Assembly (NCBI GenBank): GCA_030655075.1
Contig: JAURWE010000046.1
Span: 62,001-126,000, forward strand
DNA: 64,000 bases
Source of the DNA: Pararhizobium sp.
GTDB taxonomy: Bacteria; Pseudomonadota; Alphaproteobacteria; Rhizobiales; Rhizobiaceae
Direction of reading: 5' to 3'
Shown here: piece by piece, positions 35,005-46,019 of the stretch
How positions within the stretch are numbered: the stretch's first letter is position 1
Layout of the letters: the number at the start of each line of letters is the position of its first letter
Made by a program: the position numbers and the translations under genes
Notes under the pieces: model-generated
Seen by the model: only the letters and a program-made list of their open reading frames with translations
What the model was told of the DNA's origin: nothing
The model's database searches: none

Positions 35005-35889
35005 ATGAACAAGCCCGTCGAACCCAACATCACCCAGGCGATGATCGATGCCTATGACGAATATACGCATCTGACCCTCGACCGCCGCGCCTTCATGCAG
35101 AAACTGACGGTGCTGACTGGCTCGGCAGCCAGCGCTGCCGCCATTGCGCCGCTGCTTGCGGCCAGCGAGGCGAGGGCGGGCATCGTGCTCGACACCGACA
35201 AACGCCTGACCGCCGAGGACATCACCTATCCCGGTGCCGGCGGCGACATGAAGGGCTATCTTGTCCGTCCGAAGGATGCCGCCGGCAAGCTCCCCGCCGT
35301 CATCGTCATCCATGAAAATCGTGGCCTCAACCCGCATATCCGCGATGTCGCCCGCCGTATGGCACTCGATGGTTTCGTGGCGCTCGCCCCCGATTTCCTC
35401 TCGCCGGCCGGTGGCACGCCAGAGGACGAGGACAAGGCCCGCGAGATGATCGGCGCGCTCGATGCCGCCAAGACCGTCGACAATGCCGAGGCGACCGTGA
35501 AATTCCTTGCCGGCCATGAGGCCAGCAACGGCAATGTCGGTGCTATCGGTTTCTGCTGGGGCGGCGGCATGGTCAACAAGCTGGCGGTGGCCTCACCGGA
35601 CCTGAAGGCCGGCGTCGCCTATTACGGCGCCCAGCCGAAGGCGGAGGACGTGCCCTCGATCAAGGCGCCGCTTCTGCTGCAGTATGCGGGCCTCGACGAA
35701 CGCATCAACGCCGGCATCGAGGCCTATCGCAAGGCCCTGACCGACAACGGCAAGGAATTCACCATCTATGTCTACGAGGGCGTCAACCACGCCTTCAACA
35801 ATGACACTTCGGCCGCCCGCTACGACAAGGCCGCCTCCGATCTGGCCTGGGGCCGGACCGTGGAGTTCCTGAAGGCCAAGCTCGGCTGA
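35005..35889 (+). CDS. Dienelactone hydrolase family protein, exported
   Basis: A 294-residue alpha/beta hydrolase. A short lead (about 25 residues) precedes a twin-arginine-like segment (LDRRAFMQKLTVLTGSAASAAAIAPLLA). The catalytic triad is visible: nucleophile cysteine in IGFCWGGG, aspartate in QYAGLDERIN and histidine in VNHAFNND; the oxyanion region VIVIHENRGLNPH is also typical. Dienelactone hydrolases open lactones from halocatechol breakdown; YghX-type members are of unknown substrate. GGAGG lies upstream of ATG 35005. It follows the dioxygenase gene by 109 bases, and its stop is adjacent to that of oxyR (convergent). Confidence 0.9.
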   Translation: MNKPVEPNITQAMIDAYDEYTHLTLDRRAFMQKLTVLTGSAASAAAIAPLLAASEARAGIVLDTDKRLTAEDITYPGAGGDMKGYLVRPKDAAGKLPAVIVIHENRGLNPHIRDVARRMALDGFVALAPDFLSPAGGTPEDEDKAREMIGALDAAKTVDNAEATVKFLAGHEASNGNVGAIGFCWGGGMVNKLAVASPDLKAGVAYYGAQPKAEDVPSIKAPLLLQYAGLDERINAGIEAYRKALTDNGKEFTIYVYEGVNHAFNNDTSAARYDKAASDLAWGRTVEFLKAKLG

Positions 35890-36789
35890 CTACTGCAAGA
35901 GACTCTGTGCCGCGTCTGATATCAGCCCGGCCAGAGCCTCCTGGTCGCTGTTGCGGCTGCTGCGGCTGCGCCAGACAAGCCCGATGGTTCGCGACGGCTG
36001 CGGTTCGGCAAAGGGCACGATCCTCATCCGGTTGCGGGTCTTCTCGTCGTTGACGGCGATCTCAGGGATGAGGGTGATGCCCATGCCGTGGCTCACCATC
36101 TGGAGGAGCGTCGCCATCGAGGTCGCACCGTAATTGGCGACGCGGCGGCCGGAGTTGATGCCGCAGACGGCCAGCGCCTGGTCTCGCAGGCAATGACCTT
36201 CTTCCAGAAGCAGCAACCGTTCCACATCCACCTTGTCCTCCGTCATCGGTGACATCAGAATAGTATTTTCCTCTTCGCTGCTGGCGATCAGGAAACGGTC
36301 GGTGAACAGCATCCGGCTGGACAGGCTGTCTTCATCGACCGGCAGCGCCACGATGACGCTGTCGAGCCGCCCGTGCCGCAGCTCGTCCAGGCACGGATCG
36401 GTCAAAAGTTCCTTCAGCTCGATTTCGAGCTTTGGGTAGCGCACCCGCATCATCGGGATCAGCACCGGCACCAGATAGGGTGCGACGGTCGGGATGACGC
36501 CGAGCCGGAGCTTGCCCTCGAGCACGCCTGTCACCTGCCGTGCCTGCAGATAGAGCTGGTCGATGCCGCCGAGAATCTTGCGCATTTCCGGCAGCAGAGC
36601 CTCGCCCTCGCGCGTCAGAAGCGTCGGCCCCCGGCCGCGCTCGACCAGCCGGACGCTGAGATCCCGCTCCATGTCGGCAATCTGCGCCGACAGCGCCGGC
36701 TGGCTGACATTGACCATCTGGGCGGCACGACCGAAGTGCCGGGCGGTGGCGAGCGCATCGAAATAGCGCATTTGGCGGATGGTGATCAT
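35890..36789 (-). CDS. oxyR: Hydrogen peroxide-sensing LysR regulator OxyR
   Basis: A 299-residue LysR protein. The helix-turn-helix is MRYFDALATARHFGRAAQMVNVSQPALSAQIADMERDL. Two cysteines sit nine residues apart at 200 and 209 (EEGHCLRDQALAVC), the same spacing and context as the redox pair C199/C208 of E. coli OxyR, so peroxide would form the activating disulphide. It is divergent from katG with a 108-base gap containing an OxyR-like site, the usual arrangement for oxyR-katG in alphaproteobacteria. Identification is firm from the cysteines and the context together. Confidence 0.95.
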   Translation of the reverse strand: MITIRQMRYFDALATARHFGRAAQMVNVSQPALSAQIADMERDLSVRLVERGRGPTLLTREGEALLPEMRKILGGIDQLYLQARQVTGVLEGKLRLGVIPTVAPYLVPVLIPMMRVRYPKLEIELKELLTDPCLDELRHGRLDSVIVALPVDEDSLSSRMLFTDRFLIASSEEENTILMSPMTEDKVDVERLLLLEEGHCLRDQALAVCGINSGRRVANYGATSMATLLQMVSHGMGITLIPEIAVNDEKTRNRMRIVPFAEPQPSRTIGLVWRSRSSRNSDQEALAGLISDAAQSLLQ

Positions 36790-36790
36790 G

Positions 36791-36805
36791 ATAGGTTTAT
36801 CTTAT
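36791..36805. promoter_or_regulatory. OxyR-like binding site
   Basis: The 15-base sequence ATAGGTTTATCTTAT matches the OxyR/LysR half-pattern ATAG-N-T-N5-CTAT at most positions and sits between oxyR and katG, directly before the oxyR start. This position fits autorepression of oxyR with activation of katG. Confidence 0.55.
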
Positions 36806-36897
36806 CGCCGATCCAACTAAATACAATTGGAAATTATGGGCCGTTTGGAGGATGGTGCGGCCGAACCCAGAAATTGCAGACCAAACAGGAGGCCAAC

Positions 36898-39105
<2,208 letters not shown>

Positions 39106-39134
39106 TCGCTTCGCCGCACAAACTCAAAACGAAA

Positions 39135-39168
39135 AAACCCGGACGGTTTACCATCCGGGTTTTTCTTT
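39135..39168 (+). terminator. Rho-independent terminator after katG
   Basis: Arms AAACCCGGA and TCCGGGTTT around a 10-base loop, with a T-rich tail (TTTTCTTT). The preceding A run makes it possibly bidirectional, which would also serve the small minus-strand gene ending at 39187. Confidence 0.85.
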
Positions 39169-39186
39169 GCAGGATTACAAATGAGA

Positions 39187-39375
39187 TCAGGCCATGCCGG
39201 CCGGGAACTGTACCACGCTGCGGTTCGCACCATAGTCCCGCTCATGGGCGATATGGCCGCGCAGTCGGCTGGGCGCGGCTTTCAGGTCAATGATGGGAAG
39301 CGTGAAGGCGCCGTCCGGATAGGTGCCCGTATCGACCGTTTCGTCGCGGCGGCTCTTGAGAAGATTGAAGATCAT
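39187..39375 (-). CDS. Small hypothetical protein (62 residues)
   Basis: A 62-residue protein with GGGAGGG a few bases before ATG 39375. It starts MIFNLLKSRRDETVDTGTYPDGAFTLPII and ends with GHIAHERDYGANRSVVQFPAGMA. The tyrosine/aspartate/asparagine-rich sequence is probably exposed and is not membrane-bound. No family recognised. It converges on the katG terminator. The ribosome-binding site and codon use support a real gene. Confidence 0.6.
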   Translation of the reverse strand: MIFNLLKSRRDETVDTGTYPDGAFTLPIIDLKAAPSRLRGHIAHERDYGANRSVVQFPAGMA

Positions 39376-39494
39376 GGCGTGCCCTCCCTGATGTCGCGAA
39401 AACCGCCGGAATGCCGGTTCGGTCGCCAGTCTTAAAGCCAGAACGTTATTAAAAAATTAACCATGAAATGATGCCGCAACTTTAGCCGGGCGGC

Positions 39495-39689
39495 TCAGCC
39501 AGCGGGACGGGGCTTTGGAACTTGGCCCGCGGTGTCGCGATATTTGCGCCGCGCCAGCAGGTAGAATTCCCCCTTGGCACCCTCCCAATCGTGATCGATA
39601 GCGCCAGCACCGCTGCGGGGCGAAACAACCAAACGCTGCTGTCCGTTGCTGATTTTTACCTTGACGGTGTTCAACGCGATGTTTTGCAT
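39495..39689 (-). CDS. Small hypothetical protein (64 residues)
   Basis: A 64-residue protein with AGGAGCTGGGG just before ATG 39689. It starts MQNIALNTVKVKISNGQQRLV and continues with KGEFYLLARRKYRDTAGQVP. Its composition is strand-forming and basic with no signal peptide. No family recognised. A small plus-strand membrane-peptide gene begins 200 bases away in the opposite direction. It is one of four small genes between katG and the purine permease. Confidence 0.5.
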   Translation of the reverse strand: MQNIALNTVKVKISNGQQRLVVSPRSGAGAIDHDWEGAKGEFYLLARRKYRDTAGQVPKPRPAG

Positions 39690-39889
39690 ATCCCCAGCTC
39701 CTGTGTTCACCAGCAAAACACCCAAACGCGAGCATTTGTTCCCGCCGCTTGCCTTCTGGATGATAGAATTTTTCGGTTTGAAATAAAAAATTATCCATAT
39801 TTCGTGTTACCCGCGAAACAGATGAAACTCTGCCACACGAATATCCAGATTTGGCGCGCATAAGGGCGCCGACAGCATGGGGATTCGAA

Positions 39890-40033
39890 ATGTTCAGGAC
39901 GAGCTTTGAAACACTGGTAGGCATCAGTGCTTTCATCATTATAGTAGCAGCTATTACCTACACGGCCGTGTCCGAAAACATGTCCGGCGCGCCCGGCGTG
40001 TCCGGCGAGATCACCTCGTCTATCCCGCGTTAA
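39890..40033 (+). CDS. Possible small membrane protein (47 residues)
   Basis: A 47-residue frame with one clear hydrophobic segment (LVGISAFIIIVAAITYTAV) and a polar tail (MSGAPGVSGEITSSIPR). The GGGG stretch upstream of ATG 39890 is a weak ribosome-binding site. The layout would suit a small inner-membrane protein. Existence is uncertain because of its size. Confidence 0.4.
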   Translation: MFRTSFETLVGISAFIIIVAAITYTAVSENMSGAPGVSGEITSSIPR

Positions 40034-40149
40034 AATCCTTTCATCCCGGGGATGAAGGAATGCGCGGATAAGCCATATAAACATGTGACCTCCCACGCCC
40101 ATCGGGTTTATGGTGTGGTGACAATGGCTGGATGTTACAAGTGATACCG

Positions 40150-40416
40150 ATGAACGACAACGAACCCGAATACGAACATTCCGATCTCTCCGGCGAATTC
40201 ACGCAGGACGGCTTTACCGTGCTTGTCGATATTTTCCGCATCGCCGGAAGCGACGGCGGCTGGTCGCTCGAGGTGATCAACCCTGACGACATCGTCACGG
40301 TCTGGGAAGAGCCTTTTCCGAGCGAGCAGGACGCCTACGAGGAGTTCCTTGCGACGGTCGAGCGTGACGGCATGGAATCCTTCGGCGACGACGAGCCGGG
40401 TCCGACCGTCCAGTAG
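40150..40416 (+). CDS. Small acidic hypothetical protein (88 residues)
   Basis: An 88-residue acidic protein. It contains SDLSGEFTQDGFTVLVDIFRIAG, then WSLEVINPDDIVTVWEEPFPSEQDAYEEFL, which suggests a compact strand-strand-helix fold. I place the start at ATG 40150 (MNDNEPEYEH); ATG 40132 is an alternative and neither has a strong ribosome-binding site. No named family, though proteins of this type are common in rhizobia. It converges on the purine permease. Confidence 0.65.
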   Translation: MNDNEPEYEHSDLSGEFTQDGFTVLVDIFRIAGSDGGWSLEVINPDDIVTVWEEPFPSEQDAYEEFLATVERDGMESFGDDEPGPTVQ

Positions 40417-40440
40417 GCCGGCCCGTCTGCGCTCATAGGT

Positions 40441-41831
40441 TTAGGCGTGTTCCGCTGCTGCAGCCGCCTTCGCCGCTTCAGCGCTTGCCTCGTCGGACGT
40501 CTTCATCCCGTTGAAGAAGGCATTCAGCGCCACCGACGATATTGCCGCCAGCAGAATGCCGGATTCGAGCAGCGGGTGAAAATCGTGCGGCAGTGCCTTG
40601 AAGAAGGTCGGCGCCACCAGCGGGATCATACCGAAGCCGACCGAGACGGCGACCACGAAGAGATTGTTGGTGCGGAAATCGACCGTGGCGAGAATGCGCG
40701 CCCCGGTCGCCGCGACCATGCCGAACATGACCAGCCCCGCACCCCCGAGAACCACCTGTGGCACCGCCTCGACCAGCGCCGCCATCTTCGGCAGCAGCCC
40801 AAGCACGATGAGAATGATCCCGCCCGCCACGGTTACCCAGCGGCTGCGCACCCCTGTGACGCCCACCAGCCCGACGTTCTGCGAGAACGATGTGTAGGGA
40901 AATGTGTTGAACAGGCCACCGATTAGGGTCCCAAGACCATCGGCGCGCAGGCCGCGGGTCAGGTCGTCGCGGTTCACAGGCTTGCCGGTGATATCACCGA
41001 GCGCCAGGAACATGCCGAGAGACTCGATCATCACCACGATCATCACGATGCACATGGTGATGGATGGAACCAGATGAAACTGCGGCACGCCGAAATGGAA
41101 CGGCGGGACGATGCCCACCCAGGCCGCCTGGCCGACCTTGTCGAAATGCATCATGCCCAGAATGCCCGCAACCAAGCACCCTGCGATAATGCCCAGCAGC
41201 ACGGCGACGTTGCGCACGAAGCCGGTCGCCCATTTCAAGAGCGCCAGGATTACCAGAAGCACGAAGAGGGCGATGGAAAGACCCGGAAGCTGGCCATAGT
41301 TCGGGTTGGGAAACTGTCCCGGCACGCCATCAACCATCTTCATCATCGTCGGCTGTCCGCCGCCAGCCCAGTTGATGCCGACCCGCATCAGCGAGATGCC
41401 GATGACCAGAATGATCGTTCCGGTAACGACGGGCGGAAACAGCGGCAGCAGCCGGGATATGAACGGCGCGATGAGAATGCCGAACAGCCCGGCGACGATG
41501 ACCGAGCCGAAAATGCCGAGCAGGCCGATATCAGGCGCATTCGCCATCGACAGCATCGGGCCGAGCGAGGCGAAGGTAACCCCATCATCACAGGCAGACG
41601 GATGCCGACGCCTGGAAAGCCGAAGCACTGGATCAGCGTGGCAATGCCGCAGGCAAAAAGATCGGCGCTGATGAGAAAGGCCACGTCCTCCGGTGACAGG
41701 TTGAGCGCGCGGCCGACGATGAGCGGCACGGCAACGGCACCGGCATACATGACAAGCACATGCTGCAGCGCCAGTGGCGCAAGTTTTGGAAGGGGAAGCT
41801 TCTGATCGACGGAATGAACGGACGAGGACAT
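40441..41831 (-). pseudogene. NCS2 family purine (xanthine/urate-like) permease, interrupted by a frameshift
   Basis: Two overlapping frames together encode a normal ~464-residue NCS2 permease. The first (from ATG 41831, AGGAG upstream) reads to GIRLPVMMG near 41583. The rest continues in another frame as VTFASLGPMLSMANAPD through to the stop at 40441, with the family motif FPYTSFSQNVGLVGVTGVRS. One base is missing relative to a continuous frame, at the C4 run 41580-41583. The family imports xanthine, urate or uracil by proton symport. Either the copy is inactive or the run was misread during sequencing. A LysR gene follows upstream. Confidence 0.85.
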
Positions 41832-42024
41832 GAATCGCTCCTGTTGGTTGTTACCAAACGTTTTGCGATCAGGATTGCGACTCTTCGGCCAGCACGTGGC
41901 GTGCCGTTACTCCCGTCTACCCGATTCCATGCTCAACATGTTTGCCATGTTTTCGCCACTATGTCGGAAAGGGCGAAGCGCGTCCAGAGCATATTATGCC
42001 TGTCTCACGGATGCGGTGACGGTG

Positions 42025-42975
42025 TTACCAGCCCGGCAGCATGTGGCTCTGGCGCAGGCGCGGATAGCGCGGAAAGCCCTTGATGTCGCCATCGATGTCG
42101 TCATTGCCCGAGGTGGGCGTGATATTGTCCAGGCATGCGGTGATATGGTTGGTGATGGCATTGGAGAGCGATGGGGATAGCCCTGGGCGCTTCATGATGC
42201 CGATCTGCACCGGGGCCAGCGCCGGGAACCCGTCCGCCTGCGTCAGCACCTTCATGCCGGTGCGCAGGGCCGATTCCGGCAGGACCGAAACCGCCATTCC
42301 CGCCAGAACCGCTGCCGCCACGACGGTGGAAGACCAGCTGGTGAATAGGATCTGGTACTCTTTGCCGGTGGCATCAAGCGCTGAGCAGGCCGCTTGGCGC
42401 CATTGGCAATCGCGCCGGCCGACGGCCAGTGGCACCGGGGCATTTTCCGGCAGCGGGTGATTGATGGAACTGACCCAGCAGAGCGGCTCGGTGCGCACCA
42501 CATCGGAGGCGCGCGCGCGGGGATTGTGGGTAACCAGCGCGATGTCGAGATCGCCCTTGGCCATCTTTTCCGCCAGATCGACGGAGGGCTCGCAGACGAT
42601 ATAGAGCTCGACATTCGGATGTGTCTTGGCAAACCGCACGATGATCTCGGGCATGTAGCGGTCGGCATAGTCGTCGGGCGTGCCGATCCGGAGCGTGCCT
42701 TCAAGCCGGTTGTCGTCGAAGGCGGCAATGGCCTCGTTGTTAAGCCGGATCATCCGGCGCGCATAGTTGAGCAGCCGGTCGCCTTCGGTCGTCAGCCGGT
42801 TGCCGCGTCCGTCCTTGGCAAAAAGCTGCTTGCCGATCCGCTCTTCCAGGCGCCGCATCTGCATCGACACCGCCGACTGCGTTTTGAACACCCGGTCCGC
42901 CGCCCGGGTAAAGCTGCCCGTATCGGCGATGGCGACGAAGGTTTGCAACTGGTCGATGTCAAGAGGTGCGGACAT
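42025..42975 (-). CDS. LysR family transcriptional regulator
   Basis: A 316-residue regulator. The DNA-binding helix-turn-helix is LDIDQLQTFVAIADTGSFTRAADRVFKTQSAVSMQMRRLEERI, with a linker helix and an effector domain from about residue 92 (GTLRIGTPDDYADRYMPEI). Its last ~25 residues are an extra polar tail. It lies directly upstream of the purine permease on the same strand, with a 190-base gap, and is probably its regulator or a neighbour of a different target. Effector unknown. Confidence 0.9.
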   Translation of the reverse strand: MSAPLDIDQLQTFVAIADTGSFTRAADRVFKTQSAVSMQMRRLEERIGKQLFAKDGRGNRLTTEGDRLLNYARRMIRLNNEAIAAFDDNRLEGTLRIGTPDDYADRYMPEIIVRFAKTHPNVELYIVCEPSVDLAEKMAKGDLDIALVTHNPRARASDVVRTEPLCWVSSINHPLPENAPVPLAVGRRDCQWRQAACSALDATGKEYQILFTSWSSTVVAAAVLAGMAVSVLPESALRTGMKVLTQADGFPALAPVQIGIMKRPGLSPSLSNAITNHITACLDNITPTSGNDDIDGDIKGFPRYPRLRQSHMLPGW

Positions 42976-43170
42976 GCGGCTTCACCCATCAGATTGTTTG
43001 ATGAATACCATTAGAAACATTCGTTGGACTGATCAATAAGTTTTTGCGAAATATGATGGCGTAAGCACATCACAGTAACCCGGATAGCCCGGACAGTAAT
43101 GGTTTCGGTTCCCTCGCGCAAAGTTCCTTGCGGGAGATTGCCGTTTCGTGCCCAACCTGGAGACAAGACA

Positions 43171-43464
43171 ATGCGCACGACCGAACACACCCTCGACCTT
43201 GACCTGACGAGCCGGAAGCCTGTCGCTTCGCGCCTTGCTGGCGCTGTCCGTCTGGTGAAAACGGTCTTCCGCATTCTCCACAACCGCACGCAGGTCAATT
43301 ACCTGAGCGAACTCGACGATCACCTGCTTCTCGACATGGGTCTGAAGCGCGAAGATGTGTTGGGTGCCGCAACCTCGCCGTTCTTTGCGGATACGGCTGA
43401 ACATCTGACCCGGGCTGCCAAGACCCGGACACAACACTATTACCGGGTAGCCCGGCGCAGCTGA
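43171..43464 (+). CDS. DUF1127 domain protein
   Basis: A 97-residue protein whose C-terminal half carries the DUF1127 pattern NRTQVNYLSELDDHLLLDMGLKREDVLGA. Such proteins are small and arginine-rich; some in Agrobacterium and relatives influence RNA or phosphate-linked physiology. The N-terminus is polar and charged. GGAGA lies upstream of ATG 43171. It is divergent from the LysR gene and ends at a strong terminator. Confidence 0.85.
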   Translation: MRTTEHTLDLDLTSRKPVASRLAGAVRLVKTVFRILHNRTQVNYLSELDDHLLLDMGLKREDVLGAATSPFFADTAEHLTRAAKTRTQHYYRVARRS

Positions 43465-43518
43465 CGCTGCCCCTCCCGGCGAGCCCCGCAGGGTGAGAGC
43501 CAATATGCCCTGCCACTT

Positions 43519-43556
43519 ACCCGGTGTGCGACTTCAGTGTCCGCGCCGGGTTTTTT
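43519..43556 (+). terminator. Rho-independent terminator after the DUF1127 gene
   Basis: ACCCGG (43519-43524) pairs with CCGGGT (43546-43551), with further partial pairing inside, followed by TTTTTT. It abuts the minus-strand gene ending at 43557. Confidence 0.65.
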
Positions 43557-44387
43557 CTATTCGGCCTTCGGCGTCTTGTAGGGGCTGAGCAGGGTGTCGA
43601 GCGTTTTCTGATATTCCTTCTGCGCTTCAAGCCCGCTGTCGAACATGGTGTTGAACATTTCGGCAAAGGGTGGGGTTGCCGCAGCAGCTTGCGGGGCGGG
43701 GGCTTCCACCGGCTGTTGCTTGCCGCTGGCCATCATGTCCTGAAATGCCTTGGCAAACGGATTGCCGGCGAAGGGGTTGGCCGGCTCAGCCTTGTTTTCC
43801 GCTTTGCCCATGGCGAAAAAACCCTGCATCGCCTGCATGAACGGATTGTCCGCCGGGTTCATAAAGGATGCCTGCGGTTCCGGCTTCTTGGCAAAGCCTG
43901 TCGCTTCCATCCACTGCTGCGCCATGGCCGTCATCGGGTTGTTCACAAACGGGTTCTGGTCCATCTGGCCGGCCGCCTGCTTGAAAAGCCCACCCATGAT
44001 CGAGCTGGCGATGATCGGCAGCATCTGCTTGTAGATATCCTGGCCAATGCCGGTCATCTGCGCTGCCTGCGCGGCAATGGCGCGCGACACGTCCTTGGAG
44101 CCGAAAATCTGGCCGAGAATCGTGTTGCCGTCGGCCATGCCCTGCGGCGTGAAGGCGGCGGTGATGTCCTCGAAATACTTCGCATGGTTGCCGCTGGTCA
44201 TGGCGCTCATCAGAGCGCTGAAATCGTAAGGGTTGGCGGCCTTTTGTTTGAGCCCTGCCGAAAAGGCTGGCATCAGCACCGCAGCCGCCTGTGCCATCTG
44301 CTCCTGTGCAAGGCCGAACTGCTTGGCCATAGTTTCCATGGCATTGCCGTTCTGAGCCTGCATCATCATGTCGAAAAGCGGAAGCAT
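43557..44387 (-). CDS. Hypothetical alanine/methionine/glutamine-rich protein (DUF937-like)
   Basis: A 276-residue protein. Its N-terminal ~150 residues (MLPLFDMMMQAQNG, then MAKQFGLAQEQMAQAAAVLMPAFSAGLKQKA, MTGIGQDIYKQMLPIIASSIMGGLFKQ) are helical and resemble the DUF937 family. The remainder is proline- and alanine-rich and probably disordered, with PADNPFMQAMQGFFAMG and AKAFQDMMASG segments. No catalytic motif is visible. It ends beside the DUF1127 terminator, and a strong hairpin lies between it and gshA. Function unknown. Confidence 0.7.
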   Translation of the reverse strand: MLPLFDMMMQAQNGNAMETMAKQFGLAQEQMAQAAAVLMPAFSAGLKQKAANPYDFSALMSAMTSGNHAKYFEDITAAFTPQGMADGNTILGQIFGSKDVSRAIAAQAAQMTGIGQDIYKQMLPIIASSIMGGLFKQAAGQMDQNPFVNNPMTAMAQQWMEATGFAKKPEPQASFMNPADNPFMQAMQGFFAMGKAENKAEPANPFAGNPFAKAFQDMMASGKQQPVEAPAPQAAAATPPFAEMFNTMFDSGLEAQKEYQKTLDTLLSPYKTPKAE

Positions 44388-44436
44388 GGCATTTCCCCCA
44401 GCGCTGATTTGGTCCGTCGCTCAACACTATAGCGTG

Positions 44437-44464
44437 AGAAACCGCTTCGAAAACCGGTTTCTCG
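44437..44464. repeat. Strong hairpin between gshA and the DUF937-like gene
   Basis: Arms GAGAAACCG (44437-44445) and CGGTTTCTC (44456-44464) form a perfect 9-bp inverted repeat with a 10-base loop. It could act as a terminator, mRNA stabiliser or a small dispersed repeat; there is no long T tract. Confidence 0.6.
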
Positions 44465-44498
44465 CCAAGGCCGAAAATGCTGGTGGACGAAACTTTCG

Positions 44499-45872
44499 TC
44501 AGTACTGGTATTCGGAGAAGATCGGCTCGACCGAGCCGTTCCAGCGCCCGTGGTAGAGTGCCAGCAGGTCTTCCGCCATCGTCGCCTTTTTGGCGATGAC
44601 CTCGTCGAGCGGCGCCAGGAAATGGCTTTCGTCGACTCCGTCGCCATTCAGCCTGTTGCGGGCTTTCAGGCCGGCGCGGGAGATGTTCAGAACCTCGCGG
44701 GCAATGCCGATGAAAGGCTTGCCGTGGAAGTCGAAGCCGAGACCCTTTTCCGGCACGGCATTGCGCATCTCCAGCACGTCTTCCAGCGTCCAGCTCGCGG
44801 TCAGCGCTTCGGCGGCGTCCAGCGCCGCGTCGTCGTAGAGCAGCCCGACCCAGAAGGCCGGCAGCGCACAGATCCGCCGCCAGGGGCCACCGTCGGCGCC
44901 GCGCATTTCGAGGAAGCGCTTCAGGCGCACATCCGGGAAAAGGGTGGAAAGATGGTTGGTCCAGTCGCCCATATTGGGTTCGGGATCGATTAGCTCGCCC
45001 TTCAGCGCGCCGTTCATGAACTGGCGGAAGGTCACGTGCGTGCAGTCGTGATACTTGCCGTCGCGCACGACGAAATACATCGGCACGTCGAGCGCCCAGC
45101 GGGCATAGTCCTCGAAGCCGAAATCACTGTTGAAGATGAACGGCAGCACGCCCGAGCGCTGGTTGTCCGTGTCGCGCCAGATATCGCCGCGCCAGGACAG
45201 AAGCCCGTTCGGCTTGCCCTCGGTAAAGGGGGAGCTGGCAAAGAGTGCGGTCGAAAGTGGCTGCAGCTTCAGCGACACCTGCATCTTGCGGCGCATGTCG
45301 ACTTCGGAAGAGAAGTCGAGGTTCACCTGAATGGTCGAGGTGCGGTACATCATGTCCAGCCCCTTGCTGCCGACCTTCGGCATATAGCGGCTCATGATGG
45401 CGTAGCGCGACTTTGGCATGCGCGGCGTCTCGTCCATGCTCCACTTCGGGCTGCCGCCGACACCGAGAAAACGGATGCCGAGCGGTTCGGCGATCTCGCG
45501 CAGCGTTGCCAGATGCTGGTTGGATTCCTTGCAGGTCTGGTGGATGTTTTCGAGCGGCGCCCCTGACAGTTCGAACTGGCCGCCGGGCTCCAGCGAGATC
45601 GCGCCCTGGCCATGGGCTTCAGCCAGGCCAATGATGTTGCCCTCGTCGATGATCGGGTCCCAGCCGGATTTTGCCGCCATGCCGTTCAGCAGCGCCTGAA
45701 TGCTGGCCTCGCCGAAATAGGGAACCGGGCTGTTGTCAGCCGTAAAGAAGACGAATTTTTCATGCTCCGTGCCGATCCGGAATTTTTCCTTCGGCTTGTT
45801 GCCTTCAGCCATGTAGGCGGACAGGTCCTGAAGCGATGTTACGGGCGTCTGGTCGGTGGTATCACGGGCCAT
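44499..45872 (-). CDS. gshA: Glutamate-cysteine ligase
   Basis: A 457-residue enzyme that makes gamma-glutamylcysteine from glutamate and cysteine with ATP, first step of glutathione synthesis. It belongs to the alphaproteobacterial/plant-type GCS2 branch. Visible landmarks are KFRIGTEHEKFVF near the start, the ATP/substrate-site glutamates in GAISLEPGGQFELSGAP, YRTSTIQVNLDF and FLEMRGADGGPWRR. Length is normal for this branch. It belongs to a same-strand series (Nudix, PiT, rsmE, gshA, DUF937-like); the rsmE-gshA gap is about 150 bases. Confidence 0.95.
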   Translation of the reverse strand: MARDTTDQTPVTSLQDLSAYMAEGNKPKEKFRIGTEHEKFVFFTADNSPVPYFGEASIQALLNGMAAKSGWDPIIDEGNIIGLAEAHGQGAISLEPGGQFELSGAPLENIHQTCKESNQHLATLREIAEPLGIRFLGVGGSPKWSMDETPRMPKSRYAIMSRYMPKVGSKGLDMMYRTSTIQVNLDFSSEVDMRRKMQVSLKLQPLSTALFASSPFTEGKPNGLLSWRGDIWRDTDNQRSGVLPFIFNSDFGFEDYARWALDVPMYFVVRDGKYHDCTHVTFRQFMNGALKGELIDPEPNMGDWTNHLSTLFPDVRLKRFLEMRGADGGPWRRICALPAFWVGLLYDDAALDAAEALTASWTLEDVLEMRNAVPEKGLGFDFHGKPFIGIAREVLNISRAGLKARNRLNGDGVDESHFLAPLDEVIAKKATMAEDLLALYHGRWNGSVEPIFSEYQY

Positions 45873-46019
45873 GGGTGTCTTCTTTGGCTTGATGGGCCCG
45901 TCAGGAAAAACGGGTTCGGGCAGGGTGCTTGGACGGTATTCAGGTGGCTTGCAAGCAAATTTGTTTCAAGCCTTTATCAAAAATTCCTTATCATGGCCGG
46001 GTCGTGCGGCGCCAGCAGG

